Shown in pieces: positions 8,901-17,372 of a stretch of 64,000 bases of DNA. The notes under the pieces were generated by a model. The model had not been told where the DNA came from and made no database searches. It saw nothing but the letters and a program-made list of their open reading frames with translations. The DNA is taken from the NCBI GenBank assembly GCA_963422565.1, contig OY730228.1, positions 2,170,001-2,234,000 on the forward strand. The letters run 5' to 3'. The stretch's first letter is position 1. Each line of letters begins with the position of its first letter. Position numbers and translations under genes: made by a program. This stretch comes from G963422565 sp963422565 (GTDB lineage Bacteria > Pseudomonadota > Alphaproteobacteria > MPNO01).

Positions 8901-10470
8901 GATTCTGGTTTACGTCCCTGCCTATGAATGCACCCGATACGAGCGCAAGAATTACGGCCTCGCCCAGTTCGAGCTGCTCTCGGCGATCACCCCGGAATTG
9001 CGCAGCACCCGCGCGCAAGCGCGTTTTGGCGAGTTGGAGCGGAAGTTCGGCACGCCGCCGGGCGGACCGCGCGAAATGATTGCAGGATTTATTGAATCGC
9101 CTATCGAAAAAGACGATGCGGCCAGGATGACCGACGACCAGTGGCTGCGGGCCATTGCGAAACACAACTCCGACGAGTGGCCATGGCGCGAGGATCTCAT
9201 AGGCGGCGCGCGGGATTTGGCCCAGGTCCTGGAGGCGCAGGCCAAGGAAGAGCCGGAGCGGTTCGCCAGGCTCGGTCTGCGCTTCCCCGCAGATGCGAAT
9301 CCCGTGTATCTGGAGCGAACGCTGGCGGCGTTGACTGGCGCCCCGATCACGACCGATCTCAAGCTCCAAATATGCCGGAAGGCGTTCGAAGAGGCGCTCG
9401 AAGCATGCGGCAAATCGATCGCCGACCTTATCGGAAGCATCGGGGCCCCGCTCCCGGATGACGCCGTCCAGATGCTCCACGGGCTCGCCACGGAACATGA
9501 AGATCCCGTCATCGAGGAGGCGCACTGCGATGGCAACCCCCTCTCCTACGGCACCAATACGGTGCGCGGGAGGGCGGCCATCGCAGTGCAGAACCTCATT
9601 CTCGCTGCCTCCGCCCATGTCGATCGGTTCCGCCCGGCCCTCGAACGGATGGTTCGGGATCCGAGCGCGGCCGTGCGCTCCTGCGTTGCCGGGACGCTCC
9701 GGGCCGTTGCCTGGCATGATCCCGCGCTCGGCATGTCCCTCTTTCTGAAAATGGATCTGTCCGAGGACAGCCTGCTCGCGACGGATCACGTGTACGGATT
9801 CATTCGTGACGCGATCCGCGACAATTTCGCCGAAGTGGAGCCTGTCTTGAAGCGCATGCTCCGCTCGCCAGAGCCCGATGTTCGCAAGGCGGGCGGGCGC
9901 TTGGCGAGTCTCGCCGCCCTGCACGGCCAGAATTCCGCGAGCCTTGTCGACGAGGCCTTGCGGGGCGACGCTTGCGCCCGCCTCGGGGTTGCCGATGTCG
10001 CCTCGGCCAATATCGACGTCTCGCAATGTCGAGCTTGGTGCGAGGCGAGGCTTGTCGCGCTGTTCGACGACGAGGATGCCGACGTGCGGCGCAAAGCGGC
10101 TTCATGTTTTCGTCGAGTGGGGCATGGAACGCTTGAAACCTTCGAAGAGCTGATTGCGAAGTTCTGCGGCAGCAAGGCGTTCCAGGAGGATTCGTCCTCG
10201 ATTATTCATGCGTTGGAGAAAACGTTGGGACAGCTGCCGGGAACGACATGCGACGTCTGCGAAAGATTCCTGGACCGCTTTTCCGACGAGGCGCGGGACA
10301 TTCGGACCAGCCGCGCCGGCGACGCGCACGACGTCACGGAACTCGTCTTCCAGACATACCAACAGCACCAGGACGACAAATGGACGACGCGCTCTTTGGA
10401 CTTGATCGATCGCCTCTGCCTGGAAAGATCCCACGATGCGCAACGCGCGTTCGAGCAATTCGAGCGGTAG
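5977..10470 (+). CDS. Large nuclease-NTPase-HEAT repeat protein, probable anti-phage effector
   Basis: This 1497-residue protein has three regions. Residues ~1-200 resemble a PD-(D/E)xK nuclease of the Cap4/DUF4297 kind: RYE at 14-16, IRIE (E38), E46 and HQVKR with Q59 and K61. Residues ~255-570 form a STAND/NACHT-like NTPase with Walker A GKAGAGKT (275-282), Walker B LIVDQLD (343-349), CRAFDWQNDHRLRRLL and a winged-helix-type segment FGHESFFDYCFAR (542-554). Residues ~600-1497 are helical, with HEAT-like repeats near the end (VRDPSAAVRS, RSPEPDVRKAG, DDEDADVRRKA). The order nuclease-NTPase-repeats is that of Avs-type and related defence proteins, where repeats sense a phage product and trigger the nuclease. 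No clear ribosome site precedes ATG 5977. The exact family is not recognised; the defence role is inferred from architecture and from the adjacent restriction enzyme. Confidence 0.7.
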   Translation: MTLPGGPANKLGNRYEMWWTVSECVRMLGGKTDAIRIEAPGIEKAEFVVTVGSQRELHQVKRSHPNGKWSMAALSNDGLLQAIGDALAGNENRFVFASGSDAPELRDLCEGANHAGSIQEFKQAFLVAKTRKTDFEKLLSCWTCDAPTAVERLRRIEVRTIDERTLEDTVQWGVQALFLAEPRQVVSALRTIVQDSVHRTIIRQGLVEQLAERGFPLRHILNPGNAAVAVQEATDDRYLGSARRQLIRETLIPREATKKLLSRLEETATDSVVTGKAGAGKTACVIEIVDGLREQGLPVLAFRLDRFLSASSTKELGSDLGLEESPVLVLAAAAKAAQRPGVLIVDQLDAVSTLSGRSSGTFDLVERLLQEARGMRARVAIHTVVVCRAFDWQNDHRLRRLLPDSDAQIEVVEFAVNEVRTMLADSGFEPASFQNRQLELLRLPQNLSLFLEAGFDTSSTPAFSTEKALFDKYWDAKRQLVSDRFASAPGQWMDVIKTICNEMTTNQQLAVTKEKLDHFSPDFVDCMTSEGVLDFDGRRYGFGHESFFDYCFARLFITQPEKSLVSFLKSSKQHLFRRAQVRQVLVYLRDAERDRYLPELAGLLSDEKIRAHIKDLAFALLAEVPDADEGEWGIWRQWIIPELKAIEDGAPNPDKLSQVAWRRFFGSPPWFAWIDERGMVEGWLASGNDRLADMATNYLRIHQSVSPDRIAALLEPYADCGGAWPQRLRAVTSWSGRHTNRRFFDLVLRLVDNGTLDEARLPIATNSTFWHIFYGLDETCPEWFAEVLAHRLRRRVAVVRNAGDCLKSRALIGYDSFAAGMTSKSAKNAPAAFVQHVLPVLLDISDATSTDDDERPKRDAVWPVLIKTEQPDGEQACLVGTAEALVSLAREDDADLGDIIADLGRRDTHVANHLLLALYAGGAARYADEAARLLCEQPWRFECGFSDSLHWCAMEAIRAVLPHCTAENRQKIETAILVYVPAYECTRYERKNYGLAQFELLSAITPELRSTRAQARFGELERKFGTPPGGPREMIAGFIESPIEKDDAARMTDDQWLRAIAKHNSDEWPWREDLIGGARDLAQVLEAQAKEEPERFARLGLRFPADANPVYLERTLAALTGAPITTDLKLQICRKAFEEALEACGKSIADLIGSIGAPLPDDAVQMLHGLATEHEDPVIEEAHCDGNPLSYGTNTVRGRAAIAVQNLILAASAHVDRFRPALERMVRDPSAAVRSCVAGTLRAVAWHDPALGMSLFLKMDLSEDSLLATDHVYGFIRDAIRDNFAEVEPVLKRMLRSPEPDVRKAGGRLASLAALHGQNSASLVDEALRGDACARLGVADVASANIDVSQCRAWCEARLVALFDDEDADVRRKAASCFRRVGHGTLETFEELIAKFCGSKAFQEDSSSIIHALEKTLGQLPGTTCDVCERFLDRFSDEARDIRTSRAGDAHDVTELVFQTYQQHQDDKWTTRSLDLIDRLCLERSHDAQRAFEQFER

Positions 10471-10576
10471 CTGAAATTGGTTGGATGATCACACTGCGCT
10501 TTCCCCTCCCTCTCCTTCGGAAGACACTCCTGGTCACTCGCCTGCGGACCAGCTTCGGCTGCAATTGGAATCCTGC

Positions 10577-11373
10577 TTACCGCTTGTGCACGTAGCTCCG
10601 GTTGCGAGAGTTCGCCGCGAGATGTTGACTCCTACCGGTCCATTTGGATGACTTCCGATCAACATGCGCGCCGTGCCCGCCGCCAGGTCCTGTATGTGCG
10701 AGGCCACGTCCCGCAGCCGCTCGGCTGCTCTCTCGCTCATCGTCGCCAGCGTCGCAGCCGTCACCGGCGCGCCGCACGTGTTGAAGGTAGACTGCCACCC
10801 CGGCGATGCGCGGGCCGCACACTGCACCGGCGCCGACACCCCGTCGGGGAACGCCGCCCGCGTCACCGTCCCGCAATGCCCGCAGCACTTGGCATGCGCC
10901 CGGTGCCCGGTCACCTCCAGGGGGCTCGGCTCGGGCAGATCGAACACCTGGCGGGCGACTGGCGTCCCCGCCCTGGCCGCGTCCGAAAGCGGCGAACCGC
11001 ATCCCTTGCAGGAAGAAGGCACGTGATCCTTCACTCGATCCGGGTGATCGGCGCGGCGCGGCGTCTCGCCCTTGTGGCCCGGCTGGCCACCGGTCTTGCG
11101 GCCCGATTTGCCGCGCAGGCTTCGGATTCGCCGCTTCGACTTCGGCTTCTTCAGCCCATCGCTCGAAGGCGGCTTGCCGCTGTTGCCGCTGTCGAGGCCG
11201 AGACGGCGCTCCAACGCCTCGATGCGCTCGACAAGACGTGCGACCTGCTCTGCCAGGCGCGTGTTCTGCTGCCGAAGCCAGGCGTTCTCCTCCTCCGGAT
11301 GGGAGTTTTTCTGCACGGGCCTTTCGGGCGATGCCCCCGACGAAGGGCCGTGTGGCGACTCGGGATTGCTCAT
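10577..11373 (-). pseudogene. IS66-family transposase, N-terminal relic
   Basis: Reading from ATG 11373 on the minus strand, the start is intact: a leucine-rich coiled region (ALERRLG), the IS66 motif LDSGNSGKPPSSDG, a basic stretch, then the zinc-binding segment (CKGCGSPLS and CCGHCGTVT). After SAPVQ, a one-base shift is needed to continue as CGPRIAGVAVYLQH. A further shift and apparent deletion lead to APVTAATLATMSERAAE and a trace of the GRSQHLA region. The DDE catalytic domain is missing. It is a decayed element and cannot encode active transposase. Confidence 0.8.
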
Positions 11374-11482
11374 GTCGTTGTCGAGTCATTTCCCGAAATT
11401 CCCGTCAAACCCTCGCGTCAGTTCCGTGCGAACCGCGCCTCAACTCTCTGGCCCAAAATGACAAATCAGACAACCTGGGAAG

Positions 11483-12013
11483 TTACCCAAATAGCAACAG
11501 CTTCTTGGCAGCGGGATCAAAGTCCCACGGTAGGAGTTCGTCGATCCTTGAGGCGGGATGTACGGCCGCGATGGCCTCAAGGGTGGCCTTGAGGTAGGCG
11601 TAGGGCTCAACGCCATTCATCTTCGCGGTTTCCACCAGCGAAGCGATACGGCCCCAGGCCGCCACCCCTTCATCGTGGCCCGTGAACAACGCGTTCTTGC
11701 GATTCAGAGCCACGGGGCAGATGAGGTTCTCCATGCTGTTGGAGTCCATTTCGACGCGCCCGTCGTCGAAGAACACCTTTTCGATCCGCTCCCATTGCTC
11801 CAGCGTGACCCGGATGGTTCTCGTCAACGTCCTCGCCATCGGTTGGTCTATCCTCCTCGGCAAGATTCGATCACGGTACGGTACGACAGCTTCGCCGGAA
11901 TTTGTAGCCGTCGAGGTATCCACGGGCCGGTCTAAGCGCGGTTGGGAGGGGTCGAAGACGGCTTCGGTCATGCAGTCAGATTGAGTGCCTTTCTGTAACG
12001 AGGCAATTGACAA
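11483..12013 (-). pseudogene. IS66-family transposase, C-terminal relic
   Basis: The minus-strand frame ends with the hallmark IS66 C-terminus: DDGRVEMDSNSMEN, then CPVALNRKNALFTGHDEG, LVETAKMNGVEPYAYL and the final DELLPWDFDP. Homology begins only around base 11850; residues before it (from ATG 12013) do not look like transposase. On the minus strand this C-terminal piece lies upstream of the N-terminal relic at 10577-11373, so the two cannot be halves of one element in place. They derive from two copies or from a rearrangement. Confidence 0.8.
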
Positions 12014-12236
12014 TGCCGGGAGAGACCGGGGAAAGGCGGCCGGGATCCGATGGAAGTCCTTGATTCACACGGCGTAAGTCGATCGTGTTACGGGCGTAGT
12101 CGCCGGAGAATACACTCGGCCCAACAACGCTGTGTCGTCACAGGGCGTTGAAAACGCAAGTTCAACATGACAGGCGCGCGCTTGGGCTACACCGGCAGCC
12201 TGCTGCGTGTGGTGTGAGAAGCAACATCGTTCCAAA

Positions 12237-12410
12237 CTACAATATCGCCGTGACAAGCCAGAGGATCAGGCCGATCGCCATTCCAGCGAGTACGGAATCG
12301 ATCAGAAGATTGCCCAAGGCTGCCCCGAGGATTATGAGGAGAAACAGGGACACCCAGAGCAGGAGCTCGATGAGTCGATGATAGTTGGTCACGATCAAAT
12401 TCGAAAGCAT
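12237..12410 (-). CDS. Small two-helix membrane protein
   Basis: ATG 12410 is preceded by a strong AGGAGG nine bases upstream, which fixes the start. The 57-residue product begins MLSNLIVTNYHRLIELLLW and is almost entirely hydrophobic, with two predicted membrane helices (about residues 13-32 and 38-57) separated by a short loop containing NLLIDS. No family is recognised. It stands alone between the IS66 relics and a fatty-acid-type gene. The good ribosome site and clean membrane pattern argue that it is real. Confidence 0.6.
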   Translation of the reverse strand: MLSNLIVTNYHRLIELLLWVSLFLLIILGAALGNLLIDSVLAGMAIGLILWLVTAIL

Positions 12411-12793
12411 CCTTCTCGGCCTCCTTGCGATCCGAACGAAGGAGCTTCTTCTATAAGTCCCGGAACGACTTGGCAATCGGGCGTCCAATCGGCTCGCCCA
12501 CCCCGTTTCGGGGTCTCGGCCCGTTCCTCGACCAAGGCGCCGGAATCGCCCGTCTTCTCGATATCGAGATCGTAGCGGCGGTAGCGCAGGTTCGAGGAGA
12601 CGAGCCGACCGCCTTCCCGAGATACCGGCGAACCGTCTCCACCTGCGACAGCAGGTCGTCCGCCGGGTCGCCCCCGAGGTCCTCGCTTCCCGGCCGCTAC
12701 GGGCAGAGACCGCCCGCCCGGCCCCGCATTGCCCGCCGTCCCGGCGAACCCTACAGTCGCGTCCCGCGCCACCCGCGCTCGAGAGGCCGCCCC
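12411..12793. other. Gap with possible decayed minus-strand coding sequence
   Basis: No convincing gene is seen. On the minus strand two adjacent frames each look briefly protein-like (DDLLSQVETVRRYLGKA near 12610-12660, then SNLRYRRYDLDIEKTGDSG near 12530-12590), as if one short gene had suffered a frameshift. No family could be assigned. The last ~20 bases before 12794 lead the next gene. Confidence 0.3.
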
Positions 12794-13711
12794 ATGAAGT
12801 ACCGCTATCTGGACTGGCAGGTCGAGTCCTCGCCACAGAACCCTGGCGACGGCGCCATCGGCGTCCTGACGCTCGACCGCCCCGACCACGCCAACGCGAT
12901 CGGGCCGCGCATGACCATGGAGCTGCACCAGATGGTCGACGAGATCCGCCACTCCTCGGTCCGGGTGGTCATCGTCACCGGTGCCGGGGGCGATTTCTCG
13001 GGCGGCGGAGACCTGCAGATCGAGACCATGCCGATGGAGGACCAGCGCGACGCGTGGCAGGACTACGGCGTCAAGGGCGAATACGGCGAGATGCTGGTCT
13101 GGTTCGCCAACGATTATTTCCACATCGTCGCTCAGCGGATGTGCCGCAAGCTCGAGGACCTGCCCCAGCCGACGATCGCCGCGGTCGACGGGATCGCGGT
13201 CGGCATCGGGCTCGAGATGGCGGTGAGCTGCGACCTGCGCATCGCCTCCGACCGCGTGCGCTTCGCCGAAATCGCGGTGCCGGCGGGGTTCATGAGCGAG
13301 TGGAGCGCGCCGCGCAGCCTGCCGGCGCTGATCGGCCAGACCCGGGCCAACGAGATGATCCTGACCGGCCGCTTCGTCCATGCCGAGGAGGCCGAGCGGA
13401 TCGGGCTGGTCAACAAGGTCGTCCCCGCCGCCGGGCTGCTGGACGAGGCGCGCCGATGGGCCGGGCGGATGTGCACCTATCCGGCGCTCGGACTCAAATA
13501 CGCCAAGGAGACCATTCGGCTCTATCAGAACCAGAACCGGCTCAAGGAGCATGGCGAGGTCGAGATGGAGCGCATCTTCGAGATCACCCGGACCGCCGAC
13601 TGCGCGGAGGGCATCGCCGCTTTCCTCGAGAAGCGCCCGCCCGTCTACCAACCGGGCGCCCCGGTCGACAAGACGGCGCGCTGGCACGATCCGGACGCGA
13701 AGAAGGGCTGA
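12794..13711 (+). CDS. Enoyl-CoA hydratase/isomerase family protein
   Basis: The 305-residue product belongs to the crotonase superfamily. It shows the oxyanion-hole segment VTGAGGDFSGGGDL (residues ~56-69) and the core LPQPTIAAVDGIAVGIGLEMAVSCDLRIAS, which contains the first glutamate site (GLEM). The second classical glutamate (PE in hydratases) is not clearly conserved; the matching stretch reads FAEIAVPAG. It may therefore be a hydratase, an isomerase or another CoA-ester enzyme. ATG 12794 was chosen because the homology starts there; the frame is open further upstream without coding character. No partner acyl-CoA genes adjoin, so the pathway is unknown. Confidence 0.85.
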   Translation: MKYRYLDWQVESSPQNPGDGAIGVLTLDRPDHANAIGPRMTMELHQMVDEIRHSSVRVVIVTGAGGDFSGGGDLQIETMPMEDQRDAWQDYGVKGEYGEMLVWFANDYFHIVAQRMCRKLEDLPQPTIAAVDGIAVGIGLEMAVSCDLRIASDRVRFAEIAVPAGFMSEWSAPRSLPALIGQTRANEMILTGRFVHAEEAERIGLVNKVVPAAGLLDEARRWAGRMCTYPALGLKYAKETIRLYQNQNRLKEHGEVEMERIFEITRTADCAEGIAAFLEKRPPVYQPGAPVDKTARWHDPDAKKG

Positions 13712-13975
13712 CGGCGTCCCTCTCCCGATCCGCGCGGCGCGAAGCCGCGCGCGACCGCCCGCCGCCGCGGGGCTGGGGCCGCCGTCGCCGCGATCGGCGA
13801 ACATGTGCCGGCAGGTCGCTTTCGTCGCGCGCCGCCCGCTGCGTATACTGCTGCCGAGCGGTCTCGTCCCAAGCCGTGTTCGGTCTCCGCATCCAGGCCT
13901 CGCGCCCTCGGAGATCGCATCATGTCGAGACATCTCGCAAGTTTCGGGTCGGGCGTCGAAGGGCGGTTCGGAGAC

Positions 13976-15088
13976 ATGACGACCAGCGGGAAGCTCCTGA
14001 TGCTGGCCGGCGACGGCATCGGACCCGAGGTGATGGCCGAGGTGCGCCGGGTGATCGACTGGATGGACCGGCGCCGCCATGTCGGCTTCGATGTCGCGGA
14101 GGGCCTTGTCGGCGGCGCCGCCCTGGACGATGCGGGGGTGCCGATCACCGACCGCGTCATGGGGGAGGCCCTCGCCGCCGACGCGGTCCTGCTCGGCGCC
14201 TGCGGCGGCCCCCGATGGGCGGATGTCGCCTTCGATCTCCGTCCCGAAGCGGGGCTGCTGCGCTTGCGCAAGGAGCTGGAGCTGTTCGCCAATCTGCGCC
14301 CTGCGCTGGTGTTTGCGCCGCTGGCCGAGGCGTCGACGCTCAAGACGGAGCTGGTCGCCGGCCTCGACCTGTTGTTCGTGCGCGAGCTTGTCGGCGGCGT
14401 CTATTTCGGCGAGCCGCGCGGCATCGAGACTCTTCCCGGCGGCGAGCGGCGCGGCGTCAACACCCAAGTCTATACCAGTTCCGAGATCGTGCGCGTGGCG
14501 CGGGTCGCCTTCGATCTCGCGCGGAAGCGCGGCGGCCGGGTCTGCTCGGTCGAGAAGTCCAACGTCATGGAGAGCGGCCTCTTGTGGCGCGAGGAGGTGA
14601 CGCGAATTCACCGGGCGGACTATCCCGATATCCGGCTCTCCCACATGCTCGCCGACAATTGCGGGATGCAGCTGGTGCGCGCGCCCCGCCAGTTCGACGT
14701 GATTCTGACCGACAACCTGTTCGGCGATCTGCTGTCGGACGTCGCCTCGATGCTGACGGGCTCGCTCGGCATGCTGCCGTCGGCCTCGCTCGGACCGGTC
14801 GAAACCGGGGGGCGTCGGCGCGCGCTCTACGAGCCGATCCACGGCTCGGCGCCCGACATCGCCGGCGAGAACAAGGCAAACCCGCTGGCGATGCTGCTGA
14901 GCTTCGCGATGCTGCTGCGCTACTCCTTCGACATGGAGGAGGATGCGGCCCTGCTCGAGGGCGCAGTCGAGGCCGTGCTCGCCGGCGGGTTGCGTACCGG
15001 CGACATCATGCAGCCCGGCATGACCCTCGTTTCGACCTCCGCCATGGGCGAAGCGGTCGCTGCGGCGCTCGACGCGTCGGCGGCCTGA
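13976..15088 (+). CDS. leuB: 3-isopropylmalate dehydrogenase
   Basis: The 370-residue protein oxidises and decarboxylates 3-isopropylmalate in leucine synthesis, using NAD and a divalent metal. It shows GDGIGPEVM at the start, RELVGGVYFGEPRG with the active-site tyrosine, SVEKSN with the lysine, the metal-binding DNLFGDLLSD, and EPIHGSAPDIAG near the NAD site. ATG 13976 gives the normal family length; ATG 13922 in frame would add 18 residues not typical of the family. asd follows at 15493, a common alphaproteobacterial neighbourhood, but leuC and leuD are not in this window. Confidence 0.92.
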   Translation: MTTSGKLLMLAGDGIGPEVMAEVRRVIDWMDRRRHVGFDVAEGLVGGAALDDAGVPITDRVMGEALAADAVLLGACGGPRWADVAFDLRPEAGLLRLRKELELFANLRPALVFAPLAEASTLKTELVAGLDLLFVRELVGGVYFGEPRGIETLPGGERRGVNTQVYTSSEIVRVARVAFDLARKRGGRVCSVEKSNVMESGLLWREEVTRIHRADYPDIRLSHMLADNCGMQLVRAPRQFDVILTDNLFGDLLSDVASMLTGSLGMLPSASLGPVETGGRRRALYEPIHGSAPDIAGENKANPLAMLLSFAMLLRYSFDMEEDAALLEGAVEAVLAGGLRTGDIMQPGMTLVSTSAMGEAVAAALDASAA

Positions 15089-15150
15089 ACGGGCGGCGCC
15101 CGGATCGCGGTTGCGGTAGGCGGTACGGTCGGGTTATGCTGCTCCATCCG

Positions 15151-15182
15151 ACCTTCGGATCATGGCAACCTTCGGATCATGG
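15151..15182. repeat. 15-bp tandem direct repeat
   Basis: The 15-mer ACCTTCGGATCATGG occurs at 15151-15165 and again at 15168-15182, two bases apart. The second copy runs into the ribosome-site region of the small gene at 15192. Confidence 0.9.
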
Positions 15183-15191
15183 AGAGGACCG

Positions 15192-15362
15192 ATGAAGAAG
15201 TTGTTCGGACTTCTGGCGCTCGGCGCCTTCGCGGCCGCGGCGGCTGCGCCGGCGATCGCCTGCCCGATGGGCGGGATGGCCTCCACCAAGTCGAAGCCGA
15301 TCACGACCGCGCTCGGTAGCCAGCCGATTACCCCGAAGCCCGCGGCCAGCTCGGGAGGCTGA
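15192..15362 (+). CDS. Small exported protein, unknown function
   Basis: The 56-residue product starts MKKLFGLLALGAFAAAAAAP, a clear Sec signal peptide with probable cleavage after AIA near residue 23, leaving about 33 residues: CPMGGMASTKSK and a proline- and serine-rich tail. The mature part is small and has one cysteine. GGAGAGG precedes ATG 15192 at good spacing. No family is recognised. Confidence 0.6.
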   Translation: MKKLFGLLALGAFAAAAAAPAIACPMGGMASTKSKPITTALGSQPITPKPAASSGG

Positions 15363-15492
15363 ACGACCGCCGCCAGCCGGGCGGCGGCGGCTCGCGGGCG
15401 GAGAGACGCCTGGCTCCTGGCCGGGAAGCGCTGCGCTCGGCTTCGAAGCGGCGTGACTGGTTCGCGCCGGATGGGGAATCGGGGCAGAAGCG

Positions 15493-16521
15493 ATGAGCTA
15501 TAGGGTCGCCGTGGTCGGCGCCACCGGCAATGTCGGCCGCGAGATGCTGCGCTGTCTCGCCGATCGGGCGTTTCCCGTCTCCGAGATCGTCGCGCTGGCC
15601 TCCTCCCGATCGGTCGGGGTGGAAGTCTCCTACGGCGAGGACGATGTTCTGAAGGTGGGGGATCTCGACCGGTTCGACTTCGAGGGGTTCGACATCGCCC
15701 TGTTCTCGCCGGGCTCCAGGGTCTCCGCGGTCCACGCACCGCGCGCCGCCAAGGCGGGCTGCGTCGTGATCGACAACAGCTCGCGGTTTCGCATGGACCC
15801 CGACGTGCCGCTGGTGGTGCCGGAGGTGAACGGCGAGGCGCTCGCCCGGCGCGGCAAGCGCAACATCCTCGCCAACCCCAACTGCTCGACGATTCAGCTC
15901 GTGATGGCGCTCAAGCCGCTGCACGACCGCGCCGGGGTCCGGCGCGCGGTGGTCGCGACCTATCAGTCGGTCTCGGGCGCCGGCAAGGCGGCGATGGACG
16001 AGCTCTTCAACCAGACCCGCGCCGTCTACACCAATGACAGCCTCGGTCGAGATGTCTTCACCAAGCGGATCGCCTTCAACGTCATCCCGCATATCGATGT
16101 CTTCATGAAGGATGGCGCGACGCGCGAGGAGTGGAAGATGGCGGTCGAGACTCGCAAGATCCTCGATCCGGACATCCGGGTGAGCGCGACCTGCGTGCGG
16201 GTCCCGGTCTTCATCGGCCATGCCGAGGCGGTCCATGTCGAGCTCGCGATGCCGCTCGACGAACGCGCCGCCCGCGCCGCCTGGGCGGAGATGCCGGGGG
16301 TGGTCGTGCTCGACCATCGGGCCGACGAGGGATATGTGACGCCCGAAGAATGCGGCGGCGAGGATGCGGTCTATATCAGCCGGATACGCCGGGATCCGAC
16401 CGTGGAGAACGGGCTGAGCTTCTGGGTCGTCGCCGACAATCTGCGCAAGGGGGCTGCGCTCAACGCGGTGCAGATCGCGGAGCTGCTGACTGAAAGCCGG
16501 CCGGCCGTCGCGGCGGCCTGA
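15493..16521 (+). CDS. asd: Aspartate-semialdehyde dehydrogenase
   Basis: The 342-residue enzyme reduces aspartyl phosphate to aspartate semialdehyde with NADPH, the branch point toward lysine, diaminopimelate, threonine and methionine. It has the N-terminal nucleotide-binding motif VGATGNVGRE, the catalytic cysteine in ANPNCSTIQ (residues ~132-140), and VSGAGKAAMDEL in the domain interface. The length is typical. It follows leuB in the same direction, with a tiny exported protein between them. Confidence 0.95.
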   Translation: MSYRVAVVGATGNVGREMLRCLADRAFPVSEIVALASSRSVGVEVSYGEDDVLKVGDLDRFDFEGFDIALFSPGSRVSAVHAPRAAKAGCVVIDNSSRFRMDPDVPLVVPEVNGEALARRGKRNILANPNCSTIQLVMALKPLHDRAGVRRAVVATYQSVSGAGKAAMDELFNQTRAVYTNDSLGRDVFTKRIAFNVIPHIDVFMKDGATREEWKMAVETRKILDPDIRVSATCVRVPVFIGHAEAVHVELAMPLDERAARAAWAEMPGVVVLDHRADEGYVTPEECGGEDAVYISRIRRDPTVENGLSFWVVADNLRKGAALNAVQIAELLTESRPAVAAA

Positions 16522-16543
16522 TCCGGGGAAGGGGAGACCTGTC

Positions 16544-16831
16544 ATGGTCGTCGAAGTCGCCACGCTCCATATCCGGCCCGACCGGGAGGACGAATTCGTC
16601 GCCGGTTTCGCGGCGGGTGCGCCGATCCTCGCGCGCCAGCCCGGCTGCCTGTCGCTGCGCTGGGGCCGGCGGGTCGAGCCCGACTTGGCCTATATGCTGA
16701 CCGTCGAGTGGGACGCCATCGAGGACCATTTCAGGTTTCGCGAGACGAAGGACTTCGAGGTCTTCGGTGCGAAGTTTCGGGAATTCCTCGCCAAGCCGCC
16801 CGAGGTGGTGCATTTCGAGCCGCGCGCCTAG
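16544..16831 (+). CDS. ABM-domain (antibiotic biosynthesis monooxygenase-like) protein
   Basis: This 95-residue protein fits the ferredoxin-like ABM fold: a first strand (VVEVATLHIRPDREDEF), a helix, then GCLSLRWGRRVEPDLAYMLTVEW and a last helix with FRETKDFEVFGAKFREF. Members include small monooxygenases without cofactor and heme-degrading enzymes, but many are of unknown role. GGGGAG precedes ATG 16544. It overlaps the start of the next gene by about 65 bases. The substrate cannot be told. Confidence 0.8.
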   Translation: MVVEVATLHIRPDREDEFVAGFAAGAPILARQPGCLSLRWGRRVEPDLAYMLTVEWDAIEDHFRFRETKDFEVFGAKFREFLAKPPEVVHFEPRA

Positions 16832-17372
16832 TCGCGATCCGGTCGCCGGCGCCCTGCTGCTCGCCGCCGTACCGCTGTTCGCGGCGGGCGTTCTCGCACC
16901 TGCCCTCTCGGTCACGAGCTTCGCGGTCTTCGGTGCGACCTACTCGCTCCTGGACGGGGTTCTCGCCTTCCGGTCCGAGGGGCGCCACGCCCTGTTCCTG
17001 CTGGTCCTTACGGTCTCGCTGCTGCTGCCCGTCGCCAAGCTGACGGTCGGGCTCTGGGAGTGGTGGCGTCCCGCCCCCGCCGACATGCTGCGCGGCCGCG
17101 CGCTCGGCTGGATTTCCTCCGCCTCCAGATGGTCGATGCTCGATGTCGCTATCGTCGCGGTTCTGGTGCTGGTCCTCGAAGGGAGCCTCTTCTCCGCCGC
17201 CGACATCCATATCGGCCTCGTCCTGTTCGCCGCCAGCGTCCTCGCTTCGTCGGCCGCGCTGCACCGGCTCGGCAGCCGGCGCGCGGGGCCGGCCGCAGCC
17301 TCGAACGGCGAACCGGCGGCGCGCGTTCCGGATCGATCGCGAAGAGATGGAGATCGTCGGTCTCGACCGTGA
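16767..17372 (+). CDS. PqiA-like membrane protein
   Basis: The 201-residue frame (GTG 16767) encodes an integral membrane protein resembling one half of paraquat-inducible protein A: PALSVTSFAVFGATYSLLDG, then a helix LFLLVLTVSLLLPVAKL with the conserved LPxxK, and RWSMLDVAIVAVL before a third helix. A fourth helix lies at IHIGLVLFAAS. PqiA proteins work with MCE-type lipid transport systems in the envelope; no pqiB lies here. The start is uncertain: the first ~24 residues overlap the ABM gene and lack family character. The C-terminal 35 residues are basic and low-complexity. Confidence 0.65.
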   Translation: MRSFGNSSPSRPRWCISSRAPSRDPVAGALLLAAVPLFAAGVLAPALSVTSFAVFGATYSLLDGVLAFRSEGRHALFLLVLTVSLLLPVAKLTVGLWEWWRPAPADMLRGRALGWISSASRWSMLDVAIVAVLVLVLEGSLFSAADIHIGLVLFAASVLASSAALHRLGSRRAGPAAASNGEPAARVPDRSRRDGDRRSRP

